NCBI RefSeq assembly: GCF_000499845.2
Contig: NC_023750.2
Location: 2,371,913 to 2,435,912, forward strand
Length of the DNA: 64,000 bases
Direction: 5' to 3'
DNA from: Phaseolus vulgaris
Lineage: Eukaryota > Streptophyta > Magnoliopsida > Fabales > Fabaceae
Shown: piece after piece, positions 32,281-42,864 of the stretch
Layout of the letters: every line of letters starts with the position of its first letter
How positions within the stretch are numbered: position 1 is the first letter of the stretch
Translations under genes and position numbers: made by a program
Notes under the pieces: model-generated
What the model was told of the DNA's origin: nothing
Seen by the model: the letters and a program-made list of their open reading frames with translations, nothing else
Databases searched by the model: none

Positions 32281-35152
32281 TGGAACACAACCACAAAATA
32301 TCACCCAAAACCCTTACAAAAAGAACAATATAGAGAAGAGAAAGGAGTGGATATCTATGGATGAAGAGGGTTATGCAAGTGATCCCCCATATTTAAGCAA
32401 GGAATTGAGAGTCACATGAGTCTACTATGTTGGATCTTAGATAGGGATTACTTGAAGGAGGTTTTTGTGTGGAAGATGAAGTGGTGGGTACTCTAACCTT
32501 TTTGGTGTGTTGTTTTGTGTTTGGTTTTCCAACCAAGTCAAAGAAGAGACACCAGAATGAATGATAGTACTCACAAGTTCCCTTATTTCTGCTTTTTCTT
32601 TGTGAGGAGAAGCAAAGTAGTAGCAGCCATGAGTTTAAAAGTTACCGATGTGGGACCTCTAATGTCTTACATAACATGAGATGAGATGAGATGAGAGGTG
32701 GGGTGGCCACTGTAGTACTGACTTAACTCAAAAAATCTGACTGCAATCTCCTCAGAGAGATCCACCACTGTGTTGTCTTTTTTTAATATACTTGCTTTTC
32801 ATTGTACAGAACATTTAATATATAGGGTTTACATCTGTACCTTTTTAATAACACTGATAATAATTTTATCATAATTGTAACCTTCCATAAGTATATATAA
32901 TTTTTACCATGTCATTGTAACTCAAATCACTTTATGATTCAGACAATCACTTTTTTATTTATTCATACAGTGATTATATTTGGATATTTTAAATCTTATA
33001 TAGATGAAAACCCTATTAAAGATAACTAATACAATTTTAATAAAGATTAATTGTAATAAAACTAGTAAATACTTCATCCATATCCTCATTCATAGGAGAA
33101 AATAAATCCTTTTCAAATTAATGGATTTTACACCAAATATTATTTATCCAAATATACTTTAACTGGTTACAAGCTTGGCTTCTAGAAAAATTGGAATTAA
33201 TGAACATTGGGTAAAAATAAGTAATTTCTTTTTCTAATCTTACAAAGTTTCCTGCTATTGAGGTTAGGTTATTTTATTCATTGTTTGATGGACTGAGGTT
33301 ATCTATTTTCATATTTGTTGAATTTAGCTTATTATTTTAATTTAAATTCTATGTTTGATAAAATATTGTACTTTTAATCTTTAATAGAAGAATAATCTTA
33401 TATATTTTAAGAACTAGATTATTATAAATAAAAATTTAGCATAAATTAATTTAAAAATTTTATTTTCAAAGTTTTTAAATATATTCAAATATAATTATTT
33501 ACTTCACCATTACAATTATGATAAAAAAAAAAATACAATTATGATTCAACAATTAACATCAAATTTGTTTAGCCATTATAATAGGGTACAGTATTATTTT
33601 AACAACGAGTGATTGATGTATGATTGATTTTAGTAAGAAGTTAAATTCAAATCTTATATATGAAAAAACTTTGAAAACAGGTTTTTCTTAGGCATAGAAA
33701 GGAATTCAATCAACTACCAAGAAGTTAATTTCACTCCATTATAGTTTGGTTTCTTCTAAAATCATTTTTTTTCCTCGCTGTAAAAAGAAACATATGAGGT
33801 TTCAAGAAAAAACATTCACTAACATTGTGAATTAATTAAAAAAAATATTTGCAGCAAAAACTATTCCGAAACTTACTAGCAAATAATCAATAAAATTATT
33901 TAATTCATCACATAAATATATAACAAAACAACCTGATAAGAATAGAGATTAAGAGATATTGTTTTAAGGTTTTTTTTTTCTCTTTTCCTTATTATCTCTT
34001 ACATTTTGTTAAAGATATATTAAATACCTACTTTATTTTTTCATTTTCTTTATTTTAGAACCGACTATGAAATTGGATAAACAAGTTATAAGTATGCCTA
34101 AATAGTATTTTTTTTTTATAAAAGGCTTATAACTGAAAAAAAATTAATAAATTAAAATAATAATTTATAAAAACTCTTTTATATATATAGTCTTTCTATA
34201 TTTTTTGTACTATTTCCAATAAATTTGGTAGAGAAATTTTCCGCAGACCCTAAATGGAAAGAAAATTCATTGATCAGTTAGCCAATTAAAAACAACTGTT
34301 GTAAATGGGAAAGGGAATTTATGTTAAAGCATAGATGATCTATAATATATGGACACTCCATAGTTTAATTTTTAATAAATTAATATGACTTTCATGAAAT
34401 AATTTATAATTTTAATAATAATAAATAATATCCATTTTTTTTTATTTAGTCATGTTTACTTAAATGTGAGTCTTTTTTCATGATTAGACGTTATAGAAGA
34501 TTAGATATTATAAATGTGAGTCTTAGTTCATGAAAGATTGTATAAAGGTGTAAAAGAATAGACGACACACAAATAATATATGAAGTCTAGAATAGATTGG
34601 AAGATCATATTTCAAGTGGAAAAAACGAATGGTTGATAGTTTCTTAGAAGTGTTAAAAATTTATTATCTAAAAAAAGGGGCAACTAAATAGAAATGGAAC
34701 AAAACTGAAAATTGTATTTACTCTGAAGGGAGTTAGTGAGGGGTGGAAAGATAGAGAGGTTTCACAAAATCTAAACTATAGAACATGTGAGTATCTTTAT
34801 CTAGTATATTGTGTCTTATTTTTTTTAATAAGCAAATAATCAATAAATATAAAGAGGAACACAAATGAGTTTTTCAACGCTTATACAATAAAAATACCAA
34901 ATAAAACACCTTACAGTGAAAGCAAACTTGTCAAGATAAAACAAAAAACCCTCACAAAAAGATTCATTACCCTCACAAAATAGAGTCATGCAAAACAAGA
35001 AACACTAAACGGCTCCACAACATGAAAGAATTGTACCTTTCATACAAGAAAACCAAATAACCAAAGCATCTAGAAGAAACATAGCACACACCTGTCAAGC
35101 CAATCAATTGGAAAAGAAGACTGACCTCTCAAACCACACAAAGATCAATGTT
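32281..35152. other. Upstream region of the zinc-finger gene and AT-rich spacer
   Basis: Contains the putative promoter (to about 32700), five GAGAT/GATGA-type repeats near 32677-32697, and CGATGTGGGACC at 32645-32656, a phrase seen in many plant repeats. From 32800 to 35100 the DNA is AT-rich without any recognisable gene. Confidence 0.45.
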
Positions 35153-35214
35153 CACTACAAGAAAATTTGGTATTACATACTACAAAATTCGTATGTAAGA
35201 CAATAATTATATAT
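35153..35214. mobile_element. Left half of a CACTA-ended MITE split by the gypsy element
   Basis: Begins CACTACAAGAAAATTTGG and contains TACATAC...GTATGTAAG words like those of the MITE at 56211-56417. It is interrupted at 35214 by the LTR retrotransposon; the other half is 42865-42952. Confidence 0.65.
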
Positions 35215-35767
35215 TGTACCGGTCCGCACCGGACGACCGCAGGATATTCATGGTAAAATCATCACAAAACCCTGCGTCTTATACGACTCTTCGTCCTTCC
35301 ATGACCTCTAGCCGGACGAACGAGTGGTTTATGTCGAATAAATCTAATTTAATCCAGAACGTGGTTACACGTGTAGAAAAGAGCAGTTATAACAACCATT
35401 GACGAAGTAAAAACACGTCCTCTAGACCACTCCCCTGGTTTTCAGGAAACCACCAGGCACGACCCAAAGACCACTAAGCATGTCTCTAACCATCAACTGA
35501 TTGGCCCACATGGCCAAGGCCCAGGTCAACCTACTAAAGGGACTTCTGAAAAGGGGGGAAAGGTACGTTTTCCATACTATCAGAGAATTCTCACTTGAGC
35601 ACCATCGCTGACTTGAGCGTCGGAGTGCAATCGCAGGTACCCCCGCCGGCCGACCGAAGCACGCGAAGAGAAAGAAGACTTGAAGAATAGGACAACCAAG
35701 AGTGAAGAAGACACCTTGTATCGACGTGGATCAACATTACTCAGTCCCCAATATCCATACAGGTACA
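35215..35767 (+). repeat. 5' LTR (553 bp)
   Basis: Starts TGTACC and ends GGTACA, a perfect 6-bp inverted end. It contains GACTTGAGCGTCGGAGT at 35610-35626, a motif shared with three other LTR-like repeats in the window. Identical to 42307-42859 by eye. Confidence 0.95.
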
Positions 35768-35769
35768 AT

Positions 35770-35787
35770 TGGCGCCCACCGTGGGGC
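35770..35787 (+). other. Primer binding site for tRNA-Lys
   Basis: TGGCGCCCACCGTGGGGC begins 2 bases after the LTR. From knowledge of plant tRNA-Lys(CUU), whose 3' end reads GCCCCACGGTGGGCGCCA, this is an 18-base complement. It primes minus-strand DNA synthesis. Confidence 0.8.
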
Positions 35788-35832
35788 CCGAGTAATCATT
35801 ATTCCCAGACCCAAGGATCCCAACGCTTGAAG

Positions 35833-38800
35833 ATGGACTCAACGGCAAACAACAACAATGATATCTCCGAAGAGCATAGGACCATACTCCAAACCCTCCA
35901 GATTCAGATGCAGGAGTTACTCCAAAAAGGAGTCATCGATCAACTTCGCCAGGATGAAGAAAGGAAAAGACGAGAAGAAGAGCGTCAACAACACGCAGAG
36001 GAGATAGCACAATTGAAAGAACAGAACAAGAGATTGTTGGATAGACTTGAGCAATCTGAACGCGAAGGGCATTCACGTACACCTTCTCCATCACCGTTCC
36101 AATCAGGAACAAGAACAATAGCCCAGGCTATACCTCACACGTCACTCGTTCAACACACCCGTAAGAGTGCAAAGCCAGTAACCCCAAACGAGGTAGCAAA
36201 CCCGAAAGGCCATCCGTTCACTGATGACATCATAGCCACTCCTCTCCCTGACAAGTGGAGGGGCCTAACGATAAACCTTTATGACGGTTCCACAGACCCA
36301 GACGAACATCTGAATATATTTAGAACTCAAATGACCCTTTACACAACCGACCGAACGGTATGGTGTAAAGTCTTCCCCACCTCTCTCAGGGAAGGCCCCC
36401 TTGGATGGTTTTCGGACCTTCCACCCAATTCCATTGCAAGCTTCGACGCTTTGGAATTGAAGTTCACCACGCAATACGCCACAAGTAGACCTCATCGGAC
36501 ATCCTCCATGTCTCTTCTAAATGTCAAACAAGAAAGGGGAGAATCATTGAGAACATTCATGAACAGATTTAGCAAAGTGTGTATGAACATTCGTAATCTT
36601 AATCCAGAAATAGCAATGCATCATTTGGTCTCGGCCATACTACCAGGAAGGTTCACTGAAAGCCTTATCAAACGACCTCCGTGCAATATGGATGAATTAA
36701 GAACAAGAGCAACAAAGTTCATGCAGATAGAAGAACATATTGACTACCATCGAAAAACTTATGCTGAGAACACGGACAATAGCAAAGGAATTCGTCCCCC
36801 AACAATACCGACCGACCGAGAACGACATCGCCCCAATAGGGGACCCCGTTTCCACAACTACACTCCCTTGATTGTACCAAGGGGTAAGGTTCTCGACGAA
36901 GCACTGCAGATTGAATTGATTCCGACATTGAGGCCATCACAAACCCCTCCCAATGCCGACACCAGTAAACGTTGCCAATACCATCGTAACTATGGCCACA
37001 CGACCGAAGGATGCCAAGCACTGAAAGATAAAATTGAAGAGCTCGTCCAGGCCGGTCATCTGCGCAAGTTCGTGAAAACCACCATCACTGCACCCAGGTC
37101 ACCCCAGCGTGATCATGATCCCCGCGAACGTTCGGGACGAAGAGACGACCGGACCCGTGACAACCACTATCGTTCAAGTAGAAGAAAAAGAAGCGAAAGT
37201 CCGATCAGACGAACGAGGCCTAAAAGCGAAAGCCCTGAACGTAGAAGTCGAACTAAACAAAAAGTTCGCACAGTCATCAATACAATCGCTGGACCGGTGT
37301 CGCTCGGTCAGCCCCCTCAAGAAATTAATTACATTGCAGGCGGCTTTGCGGGTGGAGGATGCTCTAATTCGGCAAGGAAAAAACATTTGAGAGCAATTCA
37401 ATCCGTTCATTCGACTCCCACACAACGCCGACCGCATATACCACCAATCACTTTCACTGACGAAGACTTCACAGCAATCGATCCATCTCAAGATGACCCC
37501 ATGGTAATAACTGTGGAGATAGATAAATTTGCAATTGCAAAAGTTTTGGTAGATCAGGGTAGCTCGGTCGACATCCTATATTGGGAAACGTTTAAGAAGA
37601 TGAAGATTCCAGAAGCAGAGATACAACCCTACAACGAGCAGATAGTTGGTTTCTCAGGGGAAAGAGTGGATACGAAAGGATTTATTGATCTATACACCAC
37701 GTTCGGGGATGATTACCTCAGCAAGACCATCAACATACGATATCTACTCGTTAATGCCAATACATCGTACAATATTTTGCTCGGTCGACCATCTATCAAC
37801 AGATTGAAAGCCATTGTCTCAACTCCTCATTTAGCTATGAAGTTCCCCTCGGTCAATGGAGACATAGCAACCGTACATATAGACCAGAAGACAGCACGAG
37901 AGTGTTATGTAGCTAGCCTGAAGGTGGAGCCGACCCGAAGGCTTTATACCACGTCAGCCGAACGGACCACAGAGCGAAGAGGTCGGTCAACAGAAAGACG
38001 CTCCAGAGGAAGAGAATCTAGAAGACACTTGGTCGCTTTAGTCGATCTAGACCCTCGACTGGATGATCCCCGAATGGAAGCAGGAGAAGATCTTCAACCC
38101 ATATTCCTTCGGGACAAAGACCGGAAAACATACATGGGAACATCCCTCAAACCAGACGACCGAGAGACGATCGGTAAAACATTAACAAAGAACGCTGATC
38201 TTTTCGCCTGGACGGCTGCAGACATGCCAGGGGTAAAATCAGATGTGATTACCCATCGATTGTCTGTTTATACAGAGGCCAGGCCGATCGCTCAAAAGAA
38301 AAGGAAACTAGGTGAAGAACGGCGGAAAGCCGCACGAGAAGAAACTGACAAGCTAATTCAAGCTGGTTTTATTCAAAAGGCCCACTATACGACATGGCTA
38401 GCCAATGTAGTGATGGTAAAAAAGACGAATGGAAAATGGAGAATGTGCGTAGACTACACAGACCTTAACAAAGCGTGCCCAAAGGACTCGTATCCTCTAC
38501 CTACTATCGACCGGCTGGTCGACGGTGCAGCCGGTCATCAAATCCTAAGTTTCCTTGATGCTTATTCAGGTTACAATCAAATACAAATGTACCACCGTGA
38601 TCGAGAAAAAACCGCGTTTAGAACAGATTCTGATAATTTCTTCTATGAAGTCATGCCGTTCGGCCTCAAGAATGCAGGAGCCACATACCAACGACTCATG
38701 GATCACGTATTCCACGACATGATCGGTCGGAATGTAGAAGTATACGTTGACGACATCGTCGTCAAATCAGACTCTTGCGAACAACATGTTTCTGACTTAA

Positions 38801-41091
38801 AAGAGGTTTTTCAAGCCTTGCGTCAATACCGCATGCGTTTAAACCCGGAGAAGTGCGCGTTCGGCGTAGAAGGGGGGAAGTTCTTAGGCTTCATGCTCAC
38901 ACATCGGGGTATAGAGGCTAATCCAGAAAAATGCAAGGCAATCACCGAAATGCGAAGTCCCAACGGACTCAAAGAGATCCAGAGACTAGTCGGCCGTCTC
39001 ACTTCGTTGTCTCGATTCGTACCTAAGCTTGCCGAACGAACGAGACCCATCATAAAACTTCTGAAGAAGACAAGTAAATTTGAATGGACAGATGAATGTG
39101 AACAAAATTTCCAACAGTTAAAAGCATTTCTGGCATCTCCACCGGTCATCCAGAAACCGAACGCACGGGAACCCATTGTGGTCTACCTCGCCGTCTCCAA
39201 TGAAGCGGTGAGTTCCGCTCTGGTACAAGAAATTAAAGCGGAAGAACGACCGGTATATTTTGTAAGTCGAGTCTTACATGACGCAGAAACCCGGTACCAA
39301 ATGGTCGAAAAAGTTGCCTTCGCTTTGGTCATCACCGCACGACGGATGCGGATGTATTTCCAAAATCACAAGGTCATTGTTAGGACTAACTATCCCATTA
39401 TGAAGATTCTCACCAAACCTGACCTCGCCGGACGAATGATAGGTTGGGCAGTCGAACTGTCAGAATTCCACATCGAATACCAACCCAGGGGAGCCATCAA
39501 GTCCCAAGCCCTCGCCGACTTCACAACAGAACTCACTCCCTATCTGACCGAACGGACTCCCCGATGGACACTATACGTAGATGGGTCATCTAACAGTCGT
39601 TCGTCCGGAGCAGGAGTTGTACTTGAAGGACCAGGGGAGATTGTTGTCGAACAAGCCATGAAATTTGAATTTAAAACTTCCAATAATCAAGCCGAATACG
39701 AAGCTATAATCGCAGGTTTGCATCTGGCGATTGAATTGGAGGTAACAAATATAACTTGTAAAAGCGACTCCCGTCTAGTCGTCGGACAGCTTACAGGGGA
39801 GTATGAGGTAAGAGAAACATTACTCCAACAGTATTTTCATTTCGTAAAAAATCTTCTAAACAGGTTCAAAGAAATCTCCTTCCAACACGTACGGAGGGAA
39901 AATAATACTAGGGCGGACGCTCTATCGAGATTGGCTACCCTAAAAAAGAAAGGCGCCCACCGGTCGGCCATACACGTGACCCTGGCTAAACCAAGTGTTG
40001 GTACCGAAGAATGCATGGCGACTGACACCCAACCTAACTGGATGACTCCCATAAAACAATATCTTACCGATGGTGTATGCGATCCACATTTGGAGAAAAC
40101 GATGAAGTTACAAGCCGCCCGATACATACTGATTGGCGAAGATCTTTACAGGAGAGGGTATTCCCGTCCCCTCCTAAAATGCCTTGGTCCAGAACAAGTC
40201 ACTTATGTAATGACCGAGTTACACGAAGGGATATGCGGAACCCATTCAGGAGCGCGGACTATGTCCGCCAAAATTCTGAGAGCAGGATACTACTGGCCGA
40301 CCTTACAAGGAGACTGCACTGAATACGTTCAAAAGTGCGTGAAATGTCAAGAGTTCGGCACCCTATTGCACCAAAAACCAGAGCATTTGCACTACATCCT
40401 ATCCCCTTGGCCGTTCGTGAAATGGGGAATGGATATTATCGGACCTTTCACACCCGGAAAAGGGCAATGCAAGTTCCTACTGGTGGGTATAGATTACTTT
40501 ACCAAATGGATTGAGGCTGAACCACTAACAGCCATCACCGCCCGGAACGTACAAAGCTTTGTGTGGAAAAACATTGTCTGCAGGTTCGGCCTACCTCAGA
40601 TCATTATCACAGACAACGGTCGACAGTTCACCGACCGTGGGCTAGCTGAATTCTATGAGAAACTTCACATCAAACATATAACGAGTTCGGTCGAACACCC
40701 TCAAACCAACGGTCAGGCGGAAGCCGCCAACAAAGTTATTCTCAATGAGTTAAAGAAGAGACTTGGCCCGTCCAAGGGAAATTGGACTGAAGAATTGTTA
40801 GAGGTTCTGTGGGCTTATCGTTGTACTCCCCAGTCAACAACTCAAGAAACACCTTATAGCCTGACGTACGGCACAGAAGCCATGATTCCGGTCGAAATCG
40901 GCGAGCCTTCACTACGCCGACAGACGTTAGACCTAGACTTAAACAAGGAAAGTCTACTAGTCGGCCTCGACCTCATCAATGAATTAAGGGACAAATGCAA
41001 GATAAGGGAAGAAGCATGCAAGATACGAGCAGCACGAAGGTACAACTCCAAAGTGAAGCCACGAAGCTATCAGAAAGGAGATCTAGTTTAG
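35833..41091 (+). CDS. Gag-pol polyprotein of the Tat element (1752 aa), early TAG in integrase
   Basis: The polyprotein makes the particle and the enzymes of retrotransposition. Order: coiled-coil-like N-terminus; Gag core (about 139-330, LPDKWRGL to KFMQIEEHI); zinc-knuckle-like segment from C381; protease with DQGSS at 574; reverse transcriptase with YVDD at 971-974; first RNase H with its catalytic Asp replaced (LAVS, Ala1120); second, archaeal-type RNase H with D1250 in YVDGSS; integrase with H1464, H1471, C1502, C1505 and D1534, D1594, E1630 (35 residues between the last two). I start at the ATG at 35833; in-frame codons upstream lie in the LTR. The frame meets TAG at 41089-41091, yet the same frame stays open with family-like sequence (SNWEGPFRI, HLKFYYS) to the TGA at 41260-41262. 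A tryptophan codon changed to TAG would explain it. Confidence 0.92.
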   Translation: MDSTANNNNDISEEHRTILQTLQIQMQELLQKGVIDQLRQDEERKRREEERQQHAEEIAQLKEQNKRLLDRLEQSEREGHSRTPSPSPFQSGTRTIAQAIPHTSLVQHTRKSAKPVTPNEVANPKGHPFTDDIIATPLPDKWRGLTINLYDGSTDPDEHLNIFRTQMTLYTTDRTVWCKVFPTSLREGPLGWFSDLPPNSIASFDALELKFTTQYATSRPHRTSSMSLLNVKQERGESLRTFMNRFSKVCMNIRNLNPEIAMHHLVSAILPGRFTESLIKRPPCNMDELRTRATKFMQIEEHIDYHRKTYAENTDNSKGIRPPTIPTDRERHRPNRGPRFHNYTPLIVPRGKVLDEALQIELIPTLRPSQTPPNADTSKRCQYHRNYGHTTEGCQALKDKIEELVQAGHLRKFVKTTITAPRSPQRDHDPRERSGRRDDRTRDNHYRSSRRKRSESPIRRTRPKSESPERRSRTKQKVRTVINTIAGPVSLGQPPQEINYIAGGFAGGGCSNSARKKHLRAIQSVHSTPTQRRPHIPPITFTDEDFTAIDPSQDDPMVITVEIDKFAIAKVLVDQGSSVDILYWETFKKMKIPEAEIQPYNEQIVGFSGERVDTKGFIDLYTTFGDDYLSKTINIRYLLVNANTSYNILLGRPSINRLKAIVSTPHLAMKFPSVNGDIATVHIDQKTARECYVASLKVEPTRRLYTTSAERTTERRGRSTERRSRGRESRRHLVALVDLDPRLDDPRMEAGEDLQPIFLRDKDRKTYMGTSLKPDDRETIGKTLTKNADLFAWTAADMPGVKSDVITHRLSVYTEARPIAQKKRKLGEERRKAAREETDKLIQAGFIQKAHYTTWLANVVMVKKTNGKWRMCVDYTDLNKACPKDSYPLPTIDRLVDGAAGHQILSFLDAYSGYNQIQMYHRDREKTAFRTDSDNFFYEVMPFGLKNAGATYQRLMDHVFHDMIGRNVEVYVDDIVVKSDSCEQHVSDLKEVFQALRQYRMRLNPEKCAFGVEGGKFLGFMLTHRGIEANPEKCKAITEMRSPNGLKEIQRLVGRLTSLSRFVPKLAERTRPIIKLLKKTSKFEWTDECEQNFQQLKAFLASPPVIQKPNAREPIVVYLAVSNEAVSSALVQEIKAEERPVYFVSRVLHDAETRYQMVEKVAFALVITARRMRMYFQNHKVIVRTNYPIMKILTKPDLAGRMIGWAVELSEFHIEYQPRGAIKSQALADFTTELTPYLTERTPRWTLYVDGSSNSRSSGAGVVLEGPGEIVVEQAMKFEFKTSNNQAEYEAIIAGLHLAIELEVTNITCKSDSRLVVGQLTGEYEVRETLLQQYFHFVKNLLNRFKEISFQHVRRENNTRADALSRLATLKKKGAHRSAIHVTLAKPSVGTEECMATDTQPNWMTPIKQYLTDGVCDPHLEKTMKLQAARYILIGEDLYRRGYSRPLLKCLGPEQVTYVMTELHEGICGTHSGARTMSAKILRAGYYWPTLQGDCTEYVQKCVKCQEFGTLLHQKPEHLHYILSPWPFVKWGMDIIGPFTPGKGQCKFLLVGIDYFTKWIEAEPLTAITARNVQSFVWKNIVCRFGLPQIIITDNGRQFTDRGLAEFYEKLHIKHITSSVEHPQTNGQAEAANKVILNELKKRLGPSKGNWTEELLEVLWAYRCTPQSTTQETPYSLTYGTEAMIPVEIGEPSLRRQTLDLDLNKESLLVGLDLINELRDKCKIREEACKIRAARRYNSKVKPRSYQKGDLV

Positions 41092-41262
41092 CGCATGCGC
41101 AGCGATGCCCGGAAGGACGGAGGAAAGTTTTCAAGCAACTGGGAAGGACCGTTCCGCATCTCCGACACAGCAACAGGAGGAGCTTATTACTTAGAATATT
41201 TGTCAGGAAAATCTGCACCGAGAACGTGGAATGCCACGCATCTCAAATTCTATTACAGTTGA
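41092..41262 (+). pseudogene. In-frame integrase tail beyond the TAG
   Basis: 57 codons, including the terminal TGA, continue in the gag-pol frame after the TAG. The wording is that of the integrase C-terminal tail of gypsy elements. It would be translated only by read-through. The break removes the last about 56 residues but leaves all catalytic residues. Confidence 0.75.
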
Positions 41263-41352
41263 TGAATAAACTTAGTGCACTCTTTCCTCGCTCGGTAGTT
41301 TTATCCCTAAGGAGGGTTTTCTACCGAGAAGGTTTTAACGAGGCACTTTAAA

Positions 41353-41890
41353 TCACCAATCTTGGTCAGAAATTCAGTTAATTCACCGTTCATTCGGTCG
41401 GAATACATAACGAAAGTTATCCGAATTATAACTTAAACGTTATTCACCAATCTTGGTCAGAAATTCAATTAATTCACCGTTCATTCGGTCGGAATACATA
41501 ACGAAAGTTATCCGAATTATAACTTAAACGTTATTCACCAACCTTGGTCAGAAATCGAAATTATTTATGCCTCGTTCGGCATCAGAATTATTCAGAATTA
41601 TTTATGCCTCGTCCGGCATCAGAATTATCTTATTACTTTAATGTAATCAGAATTATTTATGCCTCGTCCGGCATCAGAATTATCTTATTACTTTAAGGTA
41701 ATCCGAATTATTTATGCCTCGTCCGGCATCCGAATTATCTATTAATTCATTAACCGTGCGTTCGGCCAGAATATATAACGAATTATAACTTCAACGTTAT
41801 TCACCAACCTTGGTCAGAAATCGAAATTATTTATTAATTAACCGTTCATTCGGTCGAGATTATATAACTACGGCTATCCGAATCATATAC
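41353..41890 (+). repeat. Tandem repeats in the element's 3' untranslated region
   Basis: Two arrays are visible. A 91-bp unit (TCACCAATCTTGGTCAGAAA...) begins at 41353 and 41444, with a partial third at 41535 and a diverged copy near 41800. A unit containing TTTATGCCTCGTCCGGCATC occurs at 41564, 41601, 41656 and 41711, the last three spaced 55 bp. Both repeat the CGTTCGG/CGTCCGG words found in the LTRs. Such arrays are common in Tat-lineage elements. Confidence 0.85.
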
Positions 41891-42201
41891 TTCTTCAAAA
41901 CCCGGATCTATGCTCACAACAATCTCTGCAACATAAACACGAAAGTAAGAAACAGATACGCTATTAGCCGAACGACCGCAAGAAGAAGGTGCTCACCTTT
42001 TAGTTCCGCCTACTGCTTGGACGACCCATAAAGAGCTATCAGTTCCCACGTAGGGAGCCTACACGGTAGTTGATTCACGACCATCAAAATTTCTTGGTCG
42101 ATGGGAGACAAAGATTCCCAAAGCCGATGGTCAAGAGAGGTGGGATTCTCCGTCCAATAGAATGGAAATTTTGTGCCTCCAGCAGCATTATAGAATAGAT
42201 T

Positions 42202-42295
42202 TCGTGCACCGGACGACCGCAGGGTACTCATAGTAAAATTATCACAAAAACCCCTGCGTCTCATACGACTCTTCGTCCTTCCATGACCTCGAGCC
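42202..42295 (+). repeat. Diverged copy of the LTR start placed before the polypurine tract
   Basis: About 92 bases repeat the first part of the LTR (GCACCGGACGACCGCAGG; then TACGACTCTTCGTCCTTCC) with roughly eight differences, mostly transitions plus one extra A or C. The copy ends 1-2 bases before the polypurine tract, so the real LTR start follows it almost immediately. Confidence 0.85.
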
Positions 42296-42296
42296 T

Positions 42297-42306
42297 GGGG
42301 GGCAAG
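42297..42306 (+). other. Polypurine tract
   Basis: GGGGGGCAAG directly precedes the 3' LTR. It is the usual primer site for plus-strand synthesis; the C within it is tolerated in many plant gypsy elements. Confidence 0.7.
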
Positions 42307-42859
42307 TGTACCGGTCCGCACCGGACGACCGCAGGATATTCATGGTAAAATCATCACAAAACCCTGCGTCTTATACGACTCTTCGTCCTTCCATGACCTC
42401 TAGCCGGACGAACGAGTGGTTTATGTCGAATAAATCTAATTTAATCCAGAACGTGGTTACACGTGTAGAAAAGAGCAGTTATAACAACCATTGACGAAGT
42501 AAAAACACGTCCTCTAGACCACTCCCCTGGTTTTCAGGAAACCACCAGGCACGACCCAAAGACCACTAAGCATGTCTCTAACCATCAACTGATTGGCCCA
42601 CATGGCCAAGGCCCAGGTCAACCTACTAAAGGGACTTCTGAAAAGGGGGGAAAGGTACGTTTTCCATACTATCAGAGAATTCTCACTTGAGCACCATCGC
42701 TGACTTGAGCGTCGGAGTGCAATCGCAGGTACCCCCGCCGGCCGACCGAAGCACGCGAAGAGAAAGAAGACTTGAAGAATAGGACAACCAAGAGTGAAGA
42801 AGACACCTTGTATCGACGTGGATCAACATTACTCAGTCCCCAATATCCATACAGGTACA
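42307..42859 (+). repeat. 3' LTR (553 bp)
   Basis: Identical by eye to the 5' LTR at an offset of 7092, with the same TGTACC...GGTACA ends. It is followed by the target duplication TATAT. Confidence 0.95.
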
Positions 42860-42864
42860 TATAT

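Larger units (their letters stand above)
35215..42859 (+). mobile_element. Ty3/gypsy Tat-lineage LTR retrotransposon, recent insertion
   Basis: A complete 7.6-kb element: LTRs at 35215-35767 and 42307-42859, primer site at 35770, one gag-pol frame, a repeat-rich 3' untranslated region and a polypurine tract at 42297-42306. A perfect 5-bp target duplication TATAT lies at 35210-35214 and 42860-42864. The LTRs show no difference by eye over 553 bp, so the insertion is young on any plausible rate. Lineage evidence: tRNA-Lys primer site, DQGSS protease, a degenerate first RNase H and an added archaeal-type RNase H before integrase, which define the Tat group. The CG-rich words (TTCGGTCG, CGACCG) stand out against the AT-rich surroundings. 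Confidence 0.95.

Noticed and set aside
32645..32656. CGATGTGGGACC as a marker of a TRIM or other repeat
   Set aside because: The phrase is common in plant DNA and no ends or target duplication were found around it.
35680..35832. Longer N-terminus for the gag-pol frame
   Set aside because: The codons before 35833 lie in the LTR and primer site; the ATG at 35833 fits the element.
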